NCBI GenBank assembly: GCA_900539115.1
Contig: UQAQ01000046.1
Span: 1 to 22,393 of the forward strand
DNA length: 22,393 bases
Direction of reading: 5' to 3'
Source of the DNA: an uncultured Roseburia sp.
GTDB taxonomy: Bacteria; Bacillota; Clostridia; Lachnospirales; Lachnospiraceae
Part shown: piece after piece, positions 1 through 7,400 of the stretch
How the letters are laid out: every line of letters starts with the position of its first letter
How positions within the stretch are numbered: position 1 is the first letter of the stretch
Notes under the pieces: generated by a model
What the model was told of the DNA's origin: nothing
The model's input: the letters and a program-made list of their open reading frames with translations, nothing else
Databases searched by the model: none
Position numbers and translations under genes: made by a program

Positions 1-60
1 TATTTTACACTGAGGTATTTTTTTCTCAACCTTCTTTCTTGGGATTCTCTATATTTTTAA

Positions 61-219
61 TTATACAGGAAGCTCCTGTAATTTATATGTGTACATGACT
101 TCTCTTAATTCTTTACCTGCGATATTGTCATTAAGGTATTCGTAAGAACAAATAAATCCGTTCTTTTCATAAAACTTTTTTGCTCTCAGATTATCCTTTA
201 TTGATATATCTAATTTCCA
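61..219 (-). pseudogene. GNAT acetyltransferase C-terminal remnant
   Basis: A 52-codon open stretch reads as the last part of a GNAT N-acetyltransferase. It contains the typical motif IKDNLRAKKFYEKNGF, which in the family forms the end of the acetyl-CoA fold, and it ends in a natural TAA. A stop codon lies directly before it, and no start codon or N-terminal acetyltransferase sequence is found upstream, where the alkyltransferase-like gene begins its own reading only 25 bp away. The fragment is therefore broken inside the window rather than cut by the window edge. I infer a deletion or insertion that removed the front of the gene. It is unlikely to make an active enzyme. Confidence 0.7.
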
Positions 220-244
220 TTATAACACTCCTTCAAGTTTGAGT

Positions 245-751
245 TTATCCAGCCTCAAAAACTAGAATCCATCTATTGTAAATCAAAGAGATTTTTTCAT
301 AGTCCTTTACATAATATCGTACATTTTTACGCCCTTTTCGAATAATGATGTGCCCTTCGGCTTCTAATTTTTCTTTCTGAGCCTCAACACCGTTTGGATA
401 TTTAGCGTTTAATTCTCCATTTGCCTTCAATGTTCTCCAATAAGGCGTTTCAACTTCAGAACGCTGGTAACTCGCCCATGCCGCAATAGAAACAAAAATT
501 CCTGCTGTAATCGGTTCTGTAAAATCTGCACCACTCAACTCCGCAAAGTATTCTCGTATTTTCCCAACAGTAATCACTTTCCCATAAGGGATCTTTTTCA
601 TCACCCTGTCATAGTCAATGGGCGGAGCAAAATACATTTTACTTCCACCATATTTTTCAATACTTTTCTGGTCTGTAATAGTTTGAATTTTAGGCATATC
701 CTTATTATCATGCAACATTGCATTAAAATCTTTTTTATCTTCGTTTGCCAT
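245..751 (-). CDS. Alkyltransferase-like (MGMT-family) DNA-binding protein
   Basis: This 168-residue protein carries the winged-helix DNA-binding domain of O6-alkylguanine DNA alkyltransferases, seen as IPYGKVITVGKIREYFA (about residues 54-70) and the segment with GELNAKYPNG and EAQKEKLEAEG (about 111-133). At the place of the catalytic PCHR motif it has PYWR (103-106), so the alkyl-accepting cysteine is absent. Alkyltransferase-like proteins with this change bind damaged DNA and flag it for repair instead of reversing the damage; that role is inferred here. The start at 751 is chosen because AAGGAGGTGG lies just upstream; an in-frame ATG at 790 has no such site. The tail after residue 152 looks atypical and runs up to the acetyltransferase remnant, so the C-terminus may have been altered by the same rearrangement. 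Confidence 0.8.
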   Translation of the reverse strand: MANEDKKDFNAMLHDNKDMPKIQTITDQKSIEKYGGSKMYFAPPIDYDRVMKKIPYGKVITVGKIREYFAELSGADFTEPITAGIFVSIAAWASYQRSEVETPYWRTLKANGELNAKYPNGVEAQKEKLEAEGHIIIRKGRKNVRYYVKDYEKISLIYNRWILVFEAG

Positions 752-867
752 TTCAGCCACCTCCTTGATTAAGCATAATCTATATGCCATTCCTATTCAA
801 TGAGACGGTTCGTAATATTTTTAGGAAATTCCAACTTTTTTATTTCTACAAACTGAAATTTTACAAA

Positions 868-1503
868 CTACTTTTTCAGCAAGGATTTTATCAGTCGACA
901 CGCTTCAATTCGTGCTCCACTTGGAGTATCTCCGTGTTCTTTGTCGCAGGAATAATCTATCAGCAACTGACATGGAAAATCTTTGCACATTCCACAAAAT
1001 ATAATGTCTCTATTTATGGCACAGCTAGCTATAGGACAAGCTTTCTCTTTGCAGTGAAATGGAAATCCCTTTGAAGATACACACCCATTACAGTTGCAAG
1101 GCTCTCTCCATTCACAGCCTGTACAGTCCAGTCCACAATAAGTTGTAATTAATGTTTCCTGTTGTTTCTTTTTACTCAAACCACGGAAAACCAATTCATA
1201 AGATTTATCCAACAACTCCTTTAATAACTCATCTGGCACAGTGCCATCCGGTTTAATTGAATTCCAATGCTGTTTGTTTGAGTAGTATCCTGGCACAATA
1301 TCTTCATATTGTGTACGCCAAAAATCTCCCTCCAAAGGTTCCAACTTCAAATTTATGTAGTATGGTTTACTTTCCTTGTCCAATAGCACGGCTGCAAACA
1401 TTTTTCCGCCTATAAAATAACGAATCCAGTTCCACTCTATCTTAAAATCTTTTGTGACCGCAGGCTTGTCCATCAAGTAGTCATCAAGCCATGAATATCT
1501 CAT
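868..1503 (-). CDS. MmcQ/YjbR-like domain fused to cysteine-rich DUF3795
   Basis: The 211-residue product has two parts. Residues 1-115 resemble MmcQ/YjbR proteins, a small fold often described as DNA-binding, with the signature YYSNKQHWNSI and the helix VPDELLKELLDKSYELV. Residues 120-205 form a DUF3795-type domain with thirteen cysteines, starting YCGLDCTGC and including CNCNGC and CGMCKDFPC, which suggests binding of zinc or an iron-sulfur cluster. The start at 1503 follows GGAGGT with a 6-base gap; an upstream in-frame ATG at 1548 lacks a good site. The biochemical role of neither domain is settled, and the fusion is recorded here without a pathway. It sits between the toxin gene and the alkyltransferase-like gene, with the same orientation. 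Confidence 0.75.
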   Translation of the reverse strand: MRYSWLDDYLMDKPAVTKDFKIEWNWIRYFIGGKMFAAVLLDKESKPYYINLKLEPLEGDFWRTQYEDIVPGYYSNKQHWNSIKPDGTVPDELLKELLDKSYELVFRGLSKKKQQETLITTYCGLDCTGCEWREPCNCNGCVSSKGFPFHCKEKACPIASCAINRDIIFCGMCKDFPCQLLIDYSCDKEHGDTPSGARIEACRLIKSLLKK

Positions 1504-1601
1504 TGTTATACCTCCGCCAACTTCAAAATTTCTCGAGTATTTTCTCAACTTTCCCGTATTTACGGGCTTTCCATCCCATCAACATCTATGTAATTTGCAC
1601 T

Positions 1602-1622
1602 TTTCCCTTATTTTTTCCCTTA
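1602..1622. repeat. Left copy of a 21-bp flanking repeat
   Basis: The sequence TTTCCCTTA, a T-tract, then TTCCCTTA matches 3869-3889 at 20 of 21 positions. Here the second CCCTTA also pairs with TAAGGG at 1634-1639. The two copies enclose the toxin locus, the CPBP gene and the regulator gene. Confidence 0.55.
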
Positions 1623-1644
1623 CGAAAAACAGATAAGGGAAATA

Positions 1645-2172
1645 CTACTTTTTCTTTTCTGCAAATCTTTTACATTCACTTTCCATTCTTTTAAAATCCA
1701 AACATTGCTCTCTTGCCGAAAATTTCTCGCCAGATACATATTTTGAATATAAGACATTTGCTGTATTCGTCAAATCTCTAGCGTTCTCATTACACCATTC
1801 CAATTCTTTGATCAGTAATTCCTTTTTCTTTCTTGTGTCTGTATTATCATGCTTGCGAATCTTGGTGTCTATCTTTTGGATTAATGTATCTTCAACCGGT
1901 ATCATAAGATTAAAATTCAAAACACCTATCAACATTCCATTATGTACAATCTTTTTGAAATCAATCTTGTCCCTCATCTTTTCATGCTTTTTCTTTGGTT
2001 TAGAAAGCGGAACGCAGTATTTATGTTCATTACAAATAACAATCACTCCAAGAAATGGTCTCTCATCCTTACCAATCTGGGGCGACACAGATAAAACTCT
2101 GTCATCTATATTATGTAAGTTTCTGATGTATTTCATATCAATACGATATACTTCTAATGGTGCTTGAATCAT
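1645..2172 (-). CDS. Type III toxin, ToxN/AbiQ-family endoribonuclease
   Basis: The 175-residue protein matches the ToxN/AbiQ family in length and order of motifs: an N-terminal YRIDMKYIRNL, then RPFLGVIVICNEHKYCVPLSKPKKKHEKM, then a hydrophobic VLNFNLMIPV. In the family the toxin is an endoribonuclease held inactive by a small structured RNA encoded just upstream, and several members abort phage infection. The start at 2172 has an AGGAG site a few bases upstream. The setting supports the call: the gene is preceded by a 13-bp hairpin and, before that, by a near-consensus promoter, which is the arrangement of a type III toxin-antitoxin locus. Activity is inferred. The family assignment is firm; which subfamily it belongs to is not clear. 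Confidence 0.85.
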   Translation of the reverse strand: MIQAPLEVYRIDMKYIRNLHNIDDRVLSVSPQIGKDERPFLGVIVICNEHKYCVPLSKPKKKHEKMRDKIDFKKIVHNGMLIGVLNFNLMIPVEDTLIQKIDTKIRKHDNTDTRKKKELLIKELEWCNENARDLTNTANVLYSKYVSGEKFSAREQCLDFKRMESECKRFAEKKK

Positions 2173-2192
2173 TCATTTCTCCTTTAAAATAT

Positions 2193-2222
2193 TTCAAGGA
2201 CTATGTTTCCATAGTCCTTGAA
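2193..2222 (-). terminator. Hairpin between antitoxin RNA and toxin gene
   Basis: A perfect 13-bp stem with a GAAA loop (in the minus transcript) is followed by ATATTTT. The weak T-run would permit partial read-through, the usual way a type III locus sets the ratio of antitoxin RNA to toxin mRNA. Confidence 0.75.
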
Positions 2223-2286
2223 TGTAGTGTCACCGTAGCGACCCTAACGCTTTTTGAACGTCCACTTATCGGCAGGACTCTCCTTT
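2193..2286 (-). ncRNA. Candidate type III antitoxin RNA
   Basis: A transcript started from the promoter at 2293-2320 would begin near 2286 and run about 90 bases to the hairpin before the toxin gene. It has no convincing reading frame and several short complementary stretches (GTCC with GGAC; GTCGC with GTGAC around a TACG loop). Known antitoxin RNAs of this class are tandem repeats of roughly 35-45 bases. Here the word TTCAA recurs exactly 36 bases apart, but the intervening sequence is only weakly similar, so the repeat is degenerate at best. Position, promoter and terminator support the call; the RNA itself is not recognised. Confidence 0.5.
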
Positions 2287-2292
2287 AATATT

Positions 2293-2320
2293 ATTGTACC
2301 AAATGCATTTCTTTTGTCAA
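2293..2320 (-). promoter_or_regulatory. Promoter of the toxin-antitoxin locus
   Basis: A -35 box TTGACA (2315-2320) and a -10 box TACAAT (2293-2298) are separated by 16 bases. The match to the housekeeping sigma consensus is strong. It lies about 115 bp upstream of the toxin start, so the transcript begins with the non-coding stretch. Confidence 0.75.
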
Positions 2321-2337
2321 TGAGTTTCTAAAAATTC

Positions 2338-2372
2338 ATAATCTTTTTATATATTCTGGCACAAAAGATTAT
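2338..2372 (-). terminator. Possible weak terminator after the CPBP gene
   Basis: A 10-bp inverted repeat, ATAATCTTTT and AAAAGATTAT, encloses a 15-base loop and is followed on the minus strand by a short T-run. The stem is AT-rich and would be weak. It lies between the protease gene and the toxin-antitoxin promoter. Confidence 0.35.
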
Positions 2373-2389
2373 TTTGAGCCTCGCAGAGC

Positions 2390-2437
2390 GAAATACACCC
2401 TTCGCACAAATCTTCGATTTGTACTCCGTGGTATTTC
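2390..2437. repeat. Nested inverted-repeat element downstream of the CPBP gene
   Basis: An outer 7-bp stem (GAAATAC with GTATTTC) encloses an inner 7-bp stem with a 3-base loop (ACAAATC, TTC, GATTTGT). Neither side has a T-run, so it is not a simple terminator. It starts 23 bp after the CPBP stop codon. It may be a small dispersed palindromic element or a structured 3' end. Confidence 0.5.
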
Positions 2438-2459
2438 TACTCATGTATAAATTAGTCAC

Positions 2460-3140
2460 TTAAGTAAAAACATTTAGCCATACTGTAATCAATGCATCAT
2501 ACACTCCATGCGCGATAATAACCGACAACAACGTGCAATTCTTAATTTTAACTCTACAGATACAAAAGATTGCGCCAATAAAACCTGTTAATATTATTTG
2601 TCCGATATTTCCGCCCAAGAAATGAAACAAACCAAACAAAATGGACGAACCTATAATCGCACCTACGGCGGAACCGAAAAGTGTTTCTAACTTCTTGTAG
2701 AAGAATCCGCGAAAAACAAACTCCTCCACCAGCGCAACTGCACCAATACATTGGATAAAATCATATATATACTGCCATGCATAAATATATATATGTTGAT
2801 TATTCACCCAGTCACTCTTTCCGATCAGATGCGGTATTACTGTAAATACGAATGACATACACAAAGCAATGGCAAGACCAATCAACAACTGATATCCTAT
2901 CTTCTCTTTGGAAAAACCGTAATCCGACCACTTTTCCTTATTAAATATCACAATACAAAAGGGAACCAATGCAATCGGTAAATATGTTACAATCATCAAA
3001 ACCATACGAACAACAAGTGGAAGACTCATAAGCACATATTGATAAAATGCATTCACTCCCAACAAACCACCAACCACACCGATGATTGCAATTACCATCT
3101 GTATTATTATTTTATTACGTTCCTTCACTTTCATCTTCAT
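2460..3140 (-). CDS. CPBP-family intramembrane metalloprotease
   Basis: The 226-residue protein is mostly membrane segments and carries the three conserved motifs of the CPBP (CAAX protease and bacteriocin-processing) family in order: EEFVFRGFF with the paired glutamates and arginine, FGLFHF with the first histidine, and HGVYDA with the second. Relatives process prenylated proteins in eukaryotes; in Firmicutes many act in bacteriocin immunity or envelope processes, and the substrate here is unknown. The reading frame overlaps the end of the regulator gene by 26 bp, so the two are probably translated from one message. The start is uncertain, because only a weak purine-rich site precedes the ATG at 3140 and another ATG lies two codons further on. 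Confidence 0.85.
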   Translation of the reverse strand: MKMKVKERNKIIIQMVIAIIGVVGGLLGVNAFYQYVLMSLPLVVRMVLMIVTYLPIALVPFCIVIFNKEKWSDYGFSKEKIGYQLLIGLAIALCMSFVFTVIPHLIGKSDWVNNQHIYIYAWQYIYDFIQCIGAVALVEEFVFRGFFYKKLETLFGSAVGAIIGSSILFGLFHFLGGNIGQIILTGFIGAIFCICRVKIKNCTLLSVIIAHGVYDALITVWLNVFT

Positions 3141-3759
3141 CTCTCTCTTTCTTTGTCAGTACTTTCAGGCACCATCTCCATTTGCCGCAATGCGGGCATC
3201 GCATCATTCTTAACGCAACGATATTCATTCCTATTGTATAGTTAATGAAGCCGGGAACAAAGGTTTCTTCACAATGTAAACACTTATAATATCCAAATGT
3301 GCGTTCTCCCTCCATCAGCGCAAGCAAACCAACCGAAAAAACGGCACATGCAATAAACACCAATATACCTTTCGCCTGATTGCTTATTACTTCCGCATAT
3401 GTATTTACAACAACAATCAGCGTCACAAAAGAAATGATGGATATAAGTCCCATTAACAGAATCAGAATTAATTTCGTTCTGTTCTCTTTCTTTTCTTCTA
3501 CCAGATGAACCATTTTTTGTTCTGCCTTTTTCATATAATTCTCTTTATCCAAGCGTTCACCCGTCAGCAACTCATTCACCGAAATTCCCAGCGTCTTACA
3601 AAGGGGCTGCAACAATGAAACTTCCGGAAATCCTTTGCCGCATTCCCATTTGGAAATTGTTCTGTCACTAATATTAAGAATATCTGCAAGTTGCTTCTGC
3701 GTATAATTTTTCTTCTTTCTTTCCTCTGAAATAAACTTACCTATTTTATTCAGATCCAT
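3115..3759 (-). CDS. XRE-family regulator with two membrane segments and a zinc ribbon
   Basis: The 214-residue protein begins with a XRE/Cro helix-turn-helix (about residues 5-60, with YTQKQLADILNISDRTISKWE). Two hydrophobic segments follow, near 95-118 and 128-150, and the C-terminus has two CxxC pairs (CLHC and CPHC) typical of a zinc ribbon. This build suggests a membrane-tethered repressor that senses something at the membrane. The start at 3759 is supported by AAAGGAGGACAAGC. It overlaps the protease gene by 26 bp, and the pair probably forms one unit in which the regulator controls both. A long palindrome upstream could be its operator, but that is inference. Confidence 0.8.
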   Translation of the reverse strand: MDLNKIGKFISEERKKKNYTQKQLADILNISDRTISKWECGKGFPEVSLLQPLCKTLGISVNELLTGERLDKENYMKKAEQKMVHLVEEKKENRTKLILILLMGLISIISFVTLIVVVNTYAEVISNQAKGILVFIACAVFSVGLLALMEGERTFGYYKCLHCEETFVPGFINYTIGMNIVALRMMRCPHCGKWRWCLKVLTKKERDEDESEGT

Positions 3760-3784
3760 GCTTGTCCTCCTTTCGGGTCTTATT

Positions 3785-3814
3785 ATTATAAAAACAAGCT
3801 TTTTTGTCTACCAA
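3785..3814 (-). promoter_or_regulatory. Candidate promoter of the regulator-protease pair
   Basis: A perfect -10 box TATAAT (3785-3790) lies 18 bases from TTGGTA (3809-3814). The -35 half overlaps the edge of the palindrome at 3812-3859, which would allow a bound protein to block it. Confidence 0.45.
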
Positions 3815-3859
3815 CGGAGCGTAGAGTTCCGTATTTTAAAGGAATTCTACGCTCCGTTG
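3812..3859. repeat. Long palindrome upstream of the XRE regulator
   Basis: Two perfect 14-base arms (3812-3825 and 3846-3859, core CGGAGCGTAGA) are extended inward by TTCC/GGAA after one mismatch. No T-run follows on either strand, so a DNA operator or another structural role is more likely than termination. Confidence 0.7.
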
Positions 3860-3868
3860 TGCTAATTC

Positions 3869-3889
3869 TTTCCCTTGTTTTTTCCCTTA
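3869..3889. repeat. Right copy of the 21-bp flanking repeat
   Basis: It differs from the copy at 1602-1622 by a single A to G change and has the same orientation. An AAGGG that can pair with the inner CCCTT lies at 3905-3909, matching the arrangement at the other copy. Confidence 0.55.
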
Positions 3890-4129
3890 TTAGAGGGCGT
3901 AACCAAGGGTAAAACGATATAACAAAATACAAGATTTGACGAAAAGGGCACCCACAAAAACTTTAGTATTTTCAGGGTTCCCCGCAATTTTTATAACAAG
4001 ATATAACAGTTATTAAATCCCTTAAAATACCTCAAGTGAGAATTCAAATTTTCTGTTCCCTATAAAATTAATTTATTGGGATTTACCAAATCGCCAAACT
4101 TGAATTTCTCTAGTTCTAAAAATTGGGGG

Positions 4130-4339
4130 TTATTTGTGTGTCTGCATATATTCAGCTTTAACTTTATCAATCGTTTTACCACCAATACCAAAATTTTTAT
4201 CAGGTAATTCTTTTATTGTGGTTGCAAAAAATTCTTGTGGTACATTCATAATTTCAGAGGATACTTCTGTTAATCTTTTGATTAACTGTTCCTTTTGTGC
4301 ATCTGTTAATACTCCACTTTCAATTGTTATGTATGGCAT
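4130..4339 (-). CDS. 4-oxalocrotonate tautomerase-family protein
   Basis: The 69-residue protein has the length and layout of the small tautomerases. It begins MPYITIESG, so the proline that becomes the N-terminus after methionine removal, and acts as the catalytic base in the family, is present. The helix DAQKEQLIKRLTEV and the later segment VPQEFFATTIKEL also fit. The true substrate in such orphan members is usually unknown, and no aromatic degradation genes are nearby, so a specific pathway is not claimed. An AGGAG site lies 8 bases before the start. The gene has its own promoter, which fires just before a strong 5' hairpin in the leader. Confidence 0.85.
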   Translation of the reverse strand: MPYITIESGVLTDAQKEQLIKRLTEVSSEIMNVPQEFFATTIKELPDKNFGIGGKTIDKVKAEYMQTHK

Positions 4340-4365
4340 TTTACTTCTCCTTTCAAATCTCGATT

Positions 4366-4393
4366 TGCAGGGAACAATTCCTTGTCCCCTGCA
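4366..4393 (-). promoter_or_regulatory. Hairpin at the 5' end of the tautomerase mRNA
   Basis: A 12-bp stem with one G-U pair in RNA and a GGAA loop sits only a few bases after the expected transcription start. No T-run follows it, so it is not a terminator. Such 5' hairpins commonly protect messages from decay; that role is inferred. Confidence 0.5.
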
Positions 4394-4398
4394 CCATA

Positions 4399-4427
4399 AT
4401 TATACCAAATAAACTCCCAGGCGTCTA
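4399..4427 (-). promoter_or_regulatory. Promoter of the tautomerase gene
   Basis: TAGACG (4422-4427) and a perfect TATAAT (4399-4404) are 17 bases apart. It starts 8 bp after the adhesin stop codon, with no terminator between, so adhesin read-through is also possible. Confidence 0.65.
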
Positions 4428-4435
4428 CAAAAATC

Positions 4436-7400
4436 CTATTTCTTTACCACTGTTCGTCTCTTCCAGATCATCACCGCTGCGCCAACTACCATAAGCAATC
4501 CTGCAGCAATCGGAATGATCGGCATGTTTCCACCTGTCTGTGGTGTATCCGGCACTTCTGGAATCGGTGTATCTTTAACGGTCACTGTCTGCACCTTTCC
4601 AGTGTCTTTGATTGTCAACTGTACCGGTTTTGCCAACTGATAACCGGATGGAGCGAAAACCTCTGTAAAGGTGTAGGTTTCTCCAACGACCAGTTTGCCG
4701 GTGATGTCGTAAGCATCATCTTTTGTAACAAATTTCATCACTTTATTCCCTTTGGAATCGGTTACAACAAACTTTGCACCACCAAGAGCCTGTCCTGTCT
4801 CCTTGTCCAGTTTCAAAAGCTGGATGTGTGTCTGCTCATCCACCATAATGATCTTATCATCGGTATGATCAGCAAAATTTCCATCTTTCTGTTTCACGGC
4901 AACTACAGATGTATAAGAAATACCTGTTTCTCCGGGTGCTGCACTTCCACTTACAGGTTTTACCGTAACTGCACTTCCGCTTGCTACTGTATCTGTTGAA
5001 TCTTCTGCCACAGAGGATGCCATCACAGATTTTATCTGATAAACGATCGCATCGGCGGTAACATATCCGTCTGCAGGTCTTGTTTCTGTCAATGTATACT
5101 CTTTATCGTGGAATAATCCTCCTACAAGAAGATTTCCCTTCTCATCGAACGAATACTTAAAATTCTGGTAGCCGTCCTTCTCTGTTACATATACTTTGAC
5201 CGAATCCTTGTCCCCGGATGTCCAACTGATAACTTTCTTGCCGGATGCATCCGTGATCTCCAGTTTACAGCCACCAACCTCTTTCGAGCCTGTTACATCA
5301 ACCTTGCTGACCACATTGGTTGTCTGTGTGTTTTCCTTGACTGCCTTTGCTGTGATCGTCTTTGTCTCTGCATCCTGATACTCCAGATGAATGTTGATCG
5401 GCGTTGTATCCATATAGTAACTGTCGGACACGGACAGCTCCTGCAGATAATAGTCTCCGGAATTTAACTTCAGACCAGCAGCATCGTTTGTTGGTATCGG
5501 AGAAGCTGTCGCACTCAGATCTAACCCCGGTGTCACTTCCGACTGTGATGGTACAAATGGCAGTCCTGTTGCCGCCGGAGTACTTGTTGCCGCAGCTTCA
5601 CTTCCGGCTGTTTCTGCAGAAGCAGTCTTTGTATAAAGCTCACTCATAAGCGGCAATTTCTTATCTGATACAACACTTCCATCCGCACCTGTAGTTAAAG
5701 TTGCAAGCTGCGTTCCCGCATCTACGATCTTTTCCCCGGCATAATTGTAAATATCGTGCTTGGAATACAAACCAAACTGTGCTCCTTCAATGGATTCCTT
5801 CGTCTTTGCATCCTGCTTAATCAGTTCCAGCTTCGTGCCGGCGAATTCGTTTTTGATATGGAGCAGTCCCTTGTCATCGGTTGCATCGGTACTGTTAAGG
5901 ACATATTCGTCCTCACCATCCTGCCACTTAAATTCCAGAGACCACTCTTTGGTATCCGGATACACATATCCGTATGGTGTCTTTGTCTCTTTCAGCTTAT
6001 ATTTTCCTAATGGCAGCGACACATGAATGGTTCCGTCTTCATCCATTGTATAACCGGTAATGCCACCGCATTCCGATGTAAATTCCACACCTTTTCCGGT
6101 TGTAAGAACAGCCACCTTATCACCATCTTTGAACCATGTGTTACGGGCATTGTCGGTACTCTGTCCGTCCTGTGTCACAATATCTCCATCCGCATAAAGG
6201 GTAAATTCTGCACCATCCAGTTTTACATCCTCAAAAATAAACTCCTGTTTCTCCTTATCCCAGCCTTTTAATACCTCGCCGGTTTTTAAGAGATTCAATC
6301 GTCCTTTTGTTTCCTCATTCAGATACTCCAGCGTGATCGTTACATGATGATATCCATCTTCATCAATGTAACTTTCATAATTGTCCGCCTTGCTGTTTAC
6401 CACAACCTCCACATACTGATGGTTCATGTGCATACCATCTGCAGCAGCCACTTCATAAATATGATAAGTTCCGGAACGAAGAGAATCTACAGTTACTACT
6501 TCACCGGATTCATCACAGATAAAGGTGTCTGCTGTCTTTTTCTCGCCATCTTCCATGTATTCCTGTGTTACCAGTTCTTCTTTTCCATCTACTACCTGAT
6601 AGATCTGATAACTGGTTCCCGGCTTCAGTACTGTTTTCTCCGTATTCTTGTCTTTCTTGATGATCTTGAAATACGCCTTGAATAACTCATTGACCTTTTC
6701 AAACTCATATACCTTACCATTTTCTGTTACCATTGCTTCAAAGTCATCGACATAATAGGCATCCACATCGCCGGAATCCACCTGATGCACTACATAAGTT
6801 CCATAGACCAGATCGCCGGTTACAGCATAACCGTCTGCATCTGTTTTGATCGTTGCTCTCTCATCATCGGCGCAACTATCATAACTGCCCTTCGACTTCA
6901 AATACACCTGAAAAGTTGTGTTATTCTCCGGGTAATACTCTTTCTTCGTCGGATCATAAGACTTCTTTTTCACAGCAATCTTTCCTTTGATCGGTATATC
7001 TGCGAAATTAGTCTGAAACAGAATCGGTGTAAATTCATCTGTTTTAGCGAAAGCATCAATCTTTAATTCTTTGACTTCATCACTAAGTAAAAAACCTGTC
7101 GGGGCTTGTATCTCTTTCAGGTAATAGGTATTACCGCTTCTGAGATAATCGGTTGTTAATTTTCCTCCACTAATTCGATAGACATCTGCAGTTTTTGCAT
7201 TGCCTGCAGCATCAAATACCTTTGCTTTCTGTGTACATGCCTTATCGGAATACAACTGGAATACCGCACCATCCAGTGTTGCATCTCCATGAGCCGAACC
7301 GTCAGCAGAGCCGCCAGACTTCTTCGCCACCACGATCGTTGCCTTTTTATACTTATTGGTGATCGTTGTCATATACGCCTTGCTGTACTGCGTTGGATGT

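Larger units (their letters stand above)
3760..4129. other. 370-bp gene-free stretch
   Basis: Besides the regulator promoter, the palindrome and the right flanking repeat, this stretch is AT-rich and holds no supportable gene on either strand. The word GATATAAC occurs twice (3916-3923 and 4000-4007). It may be decayed mobile-element sequence; nothing in it identifies a source. Confidence 0.5.

Noticed and set aside
1614..1642. Terminator of the toxin gene
   Set aside because: The 9-bp inverted repeat is followed by A residues, not T residues, on the toxin strand; it is better treated as part of the flanking repeat.
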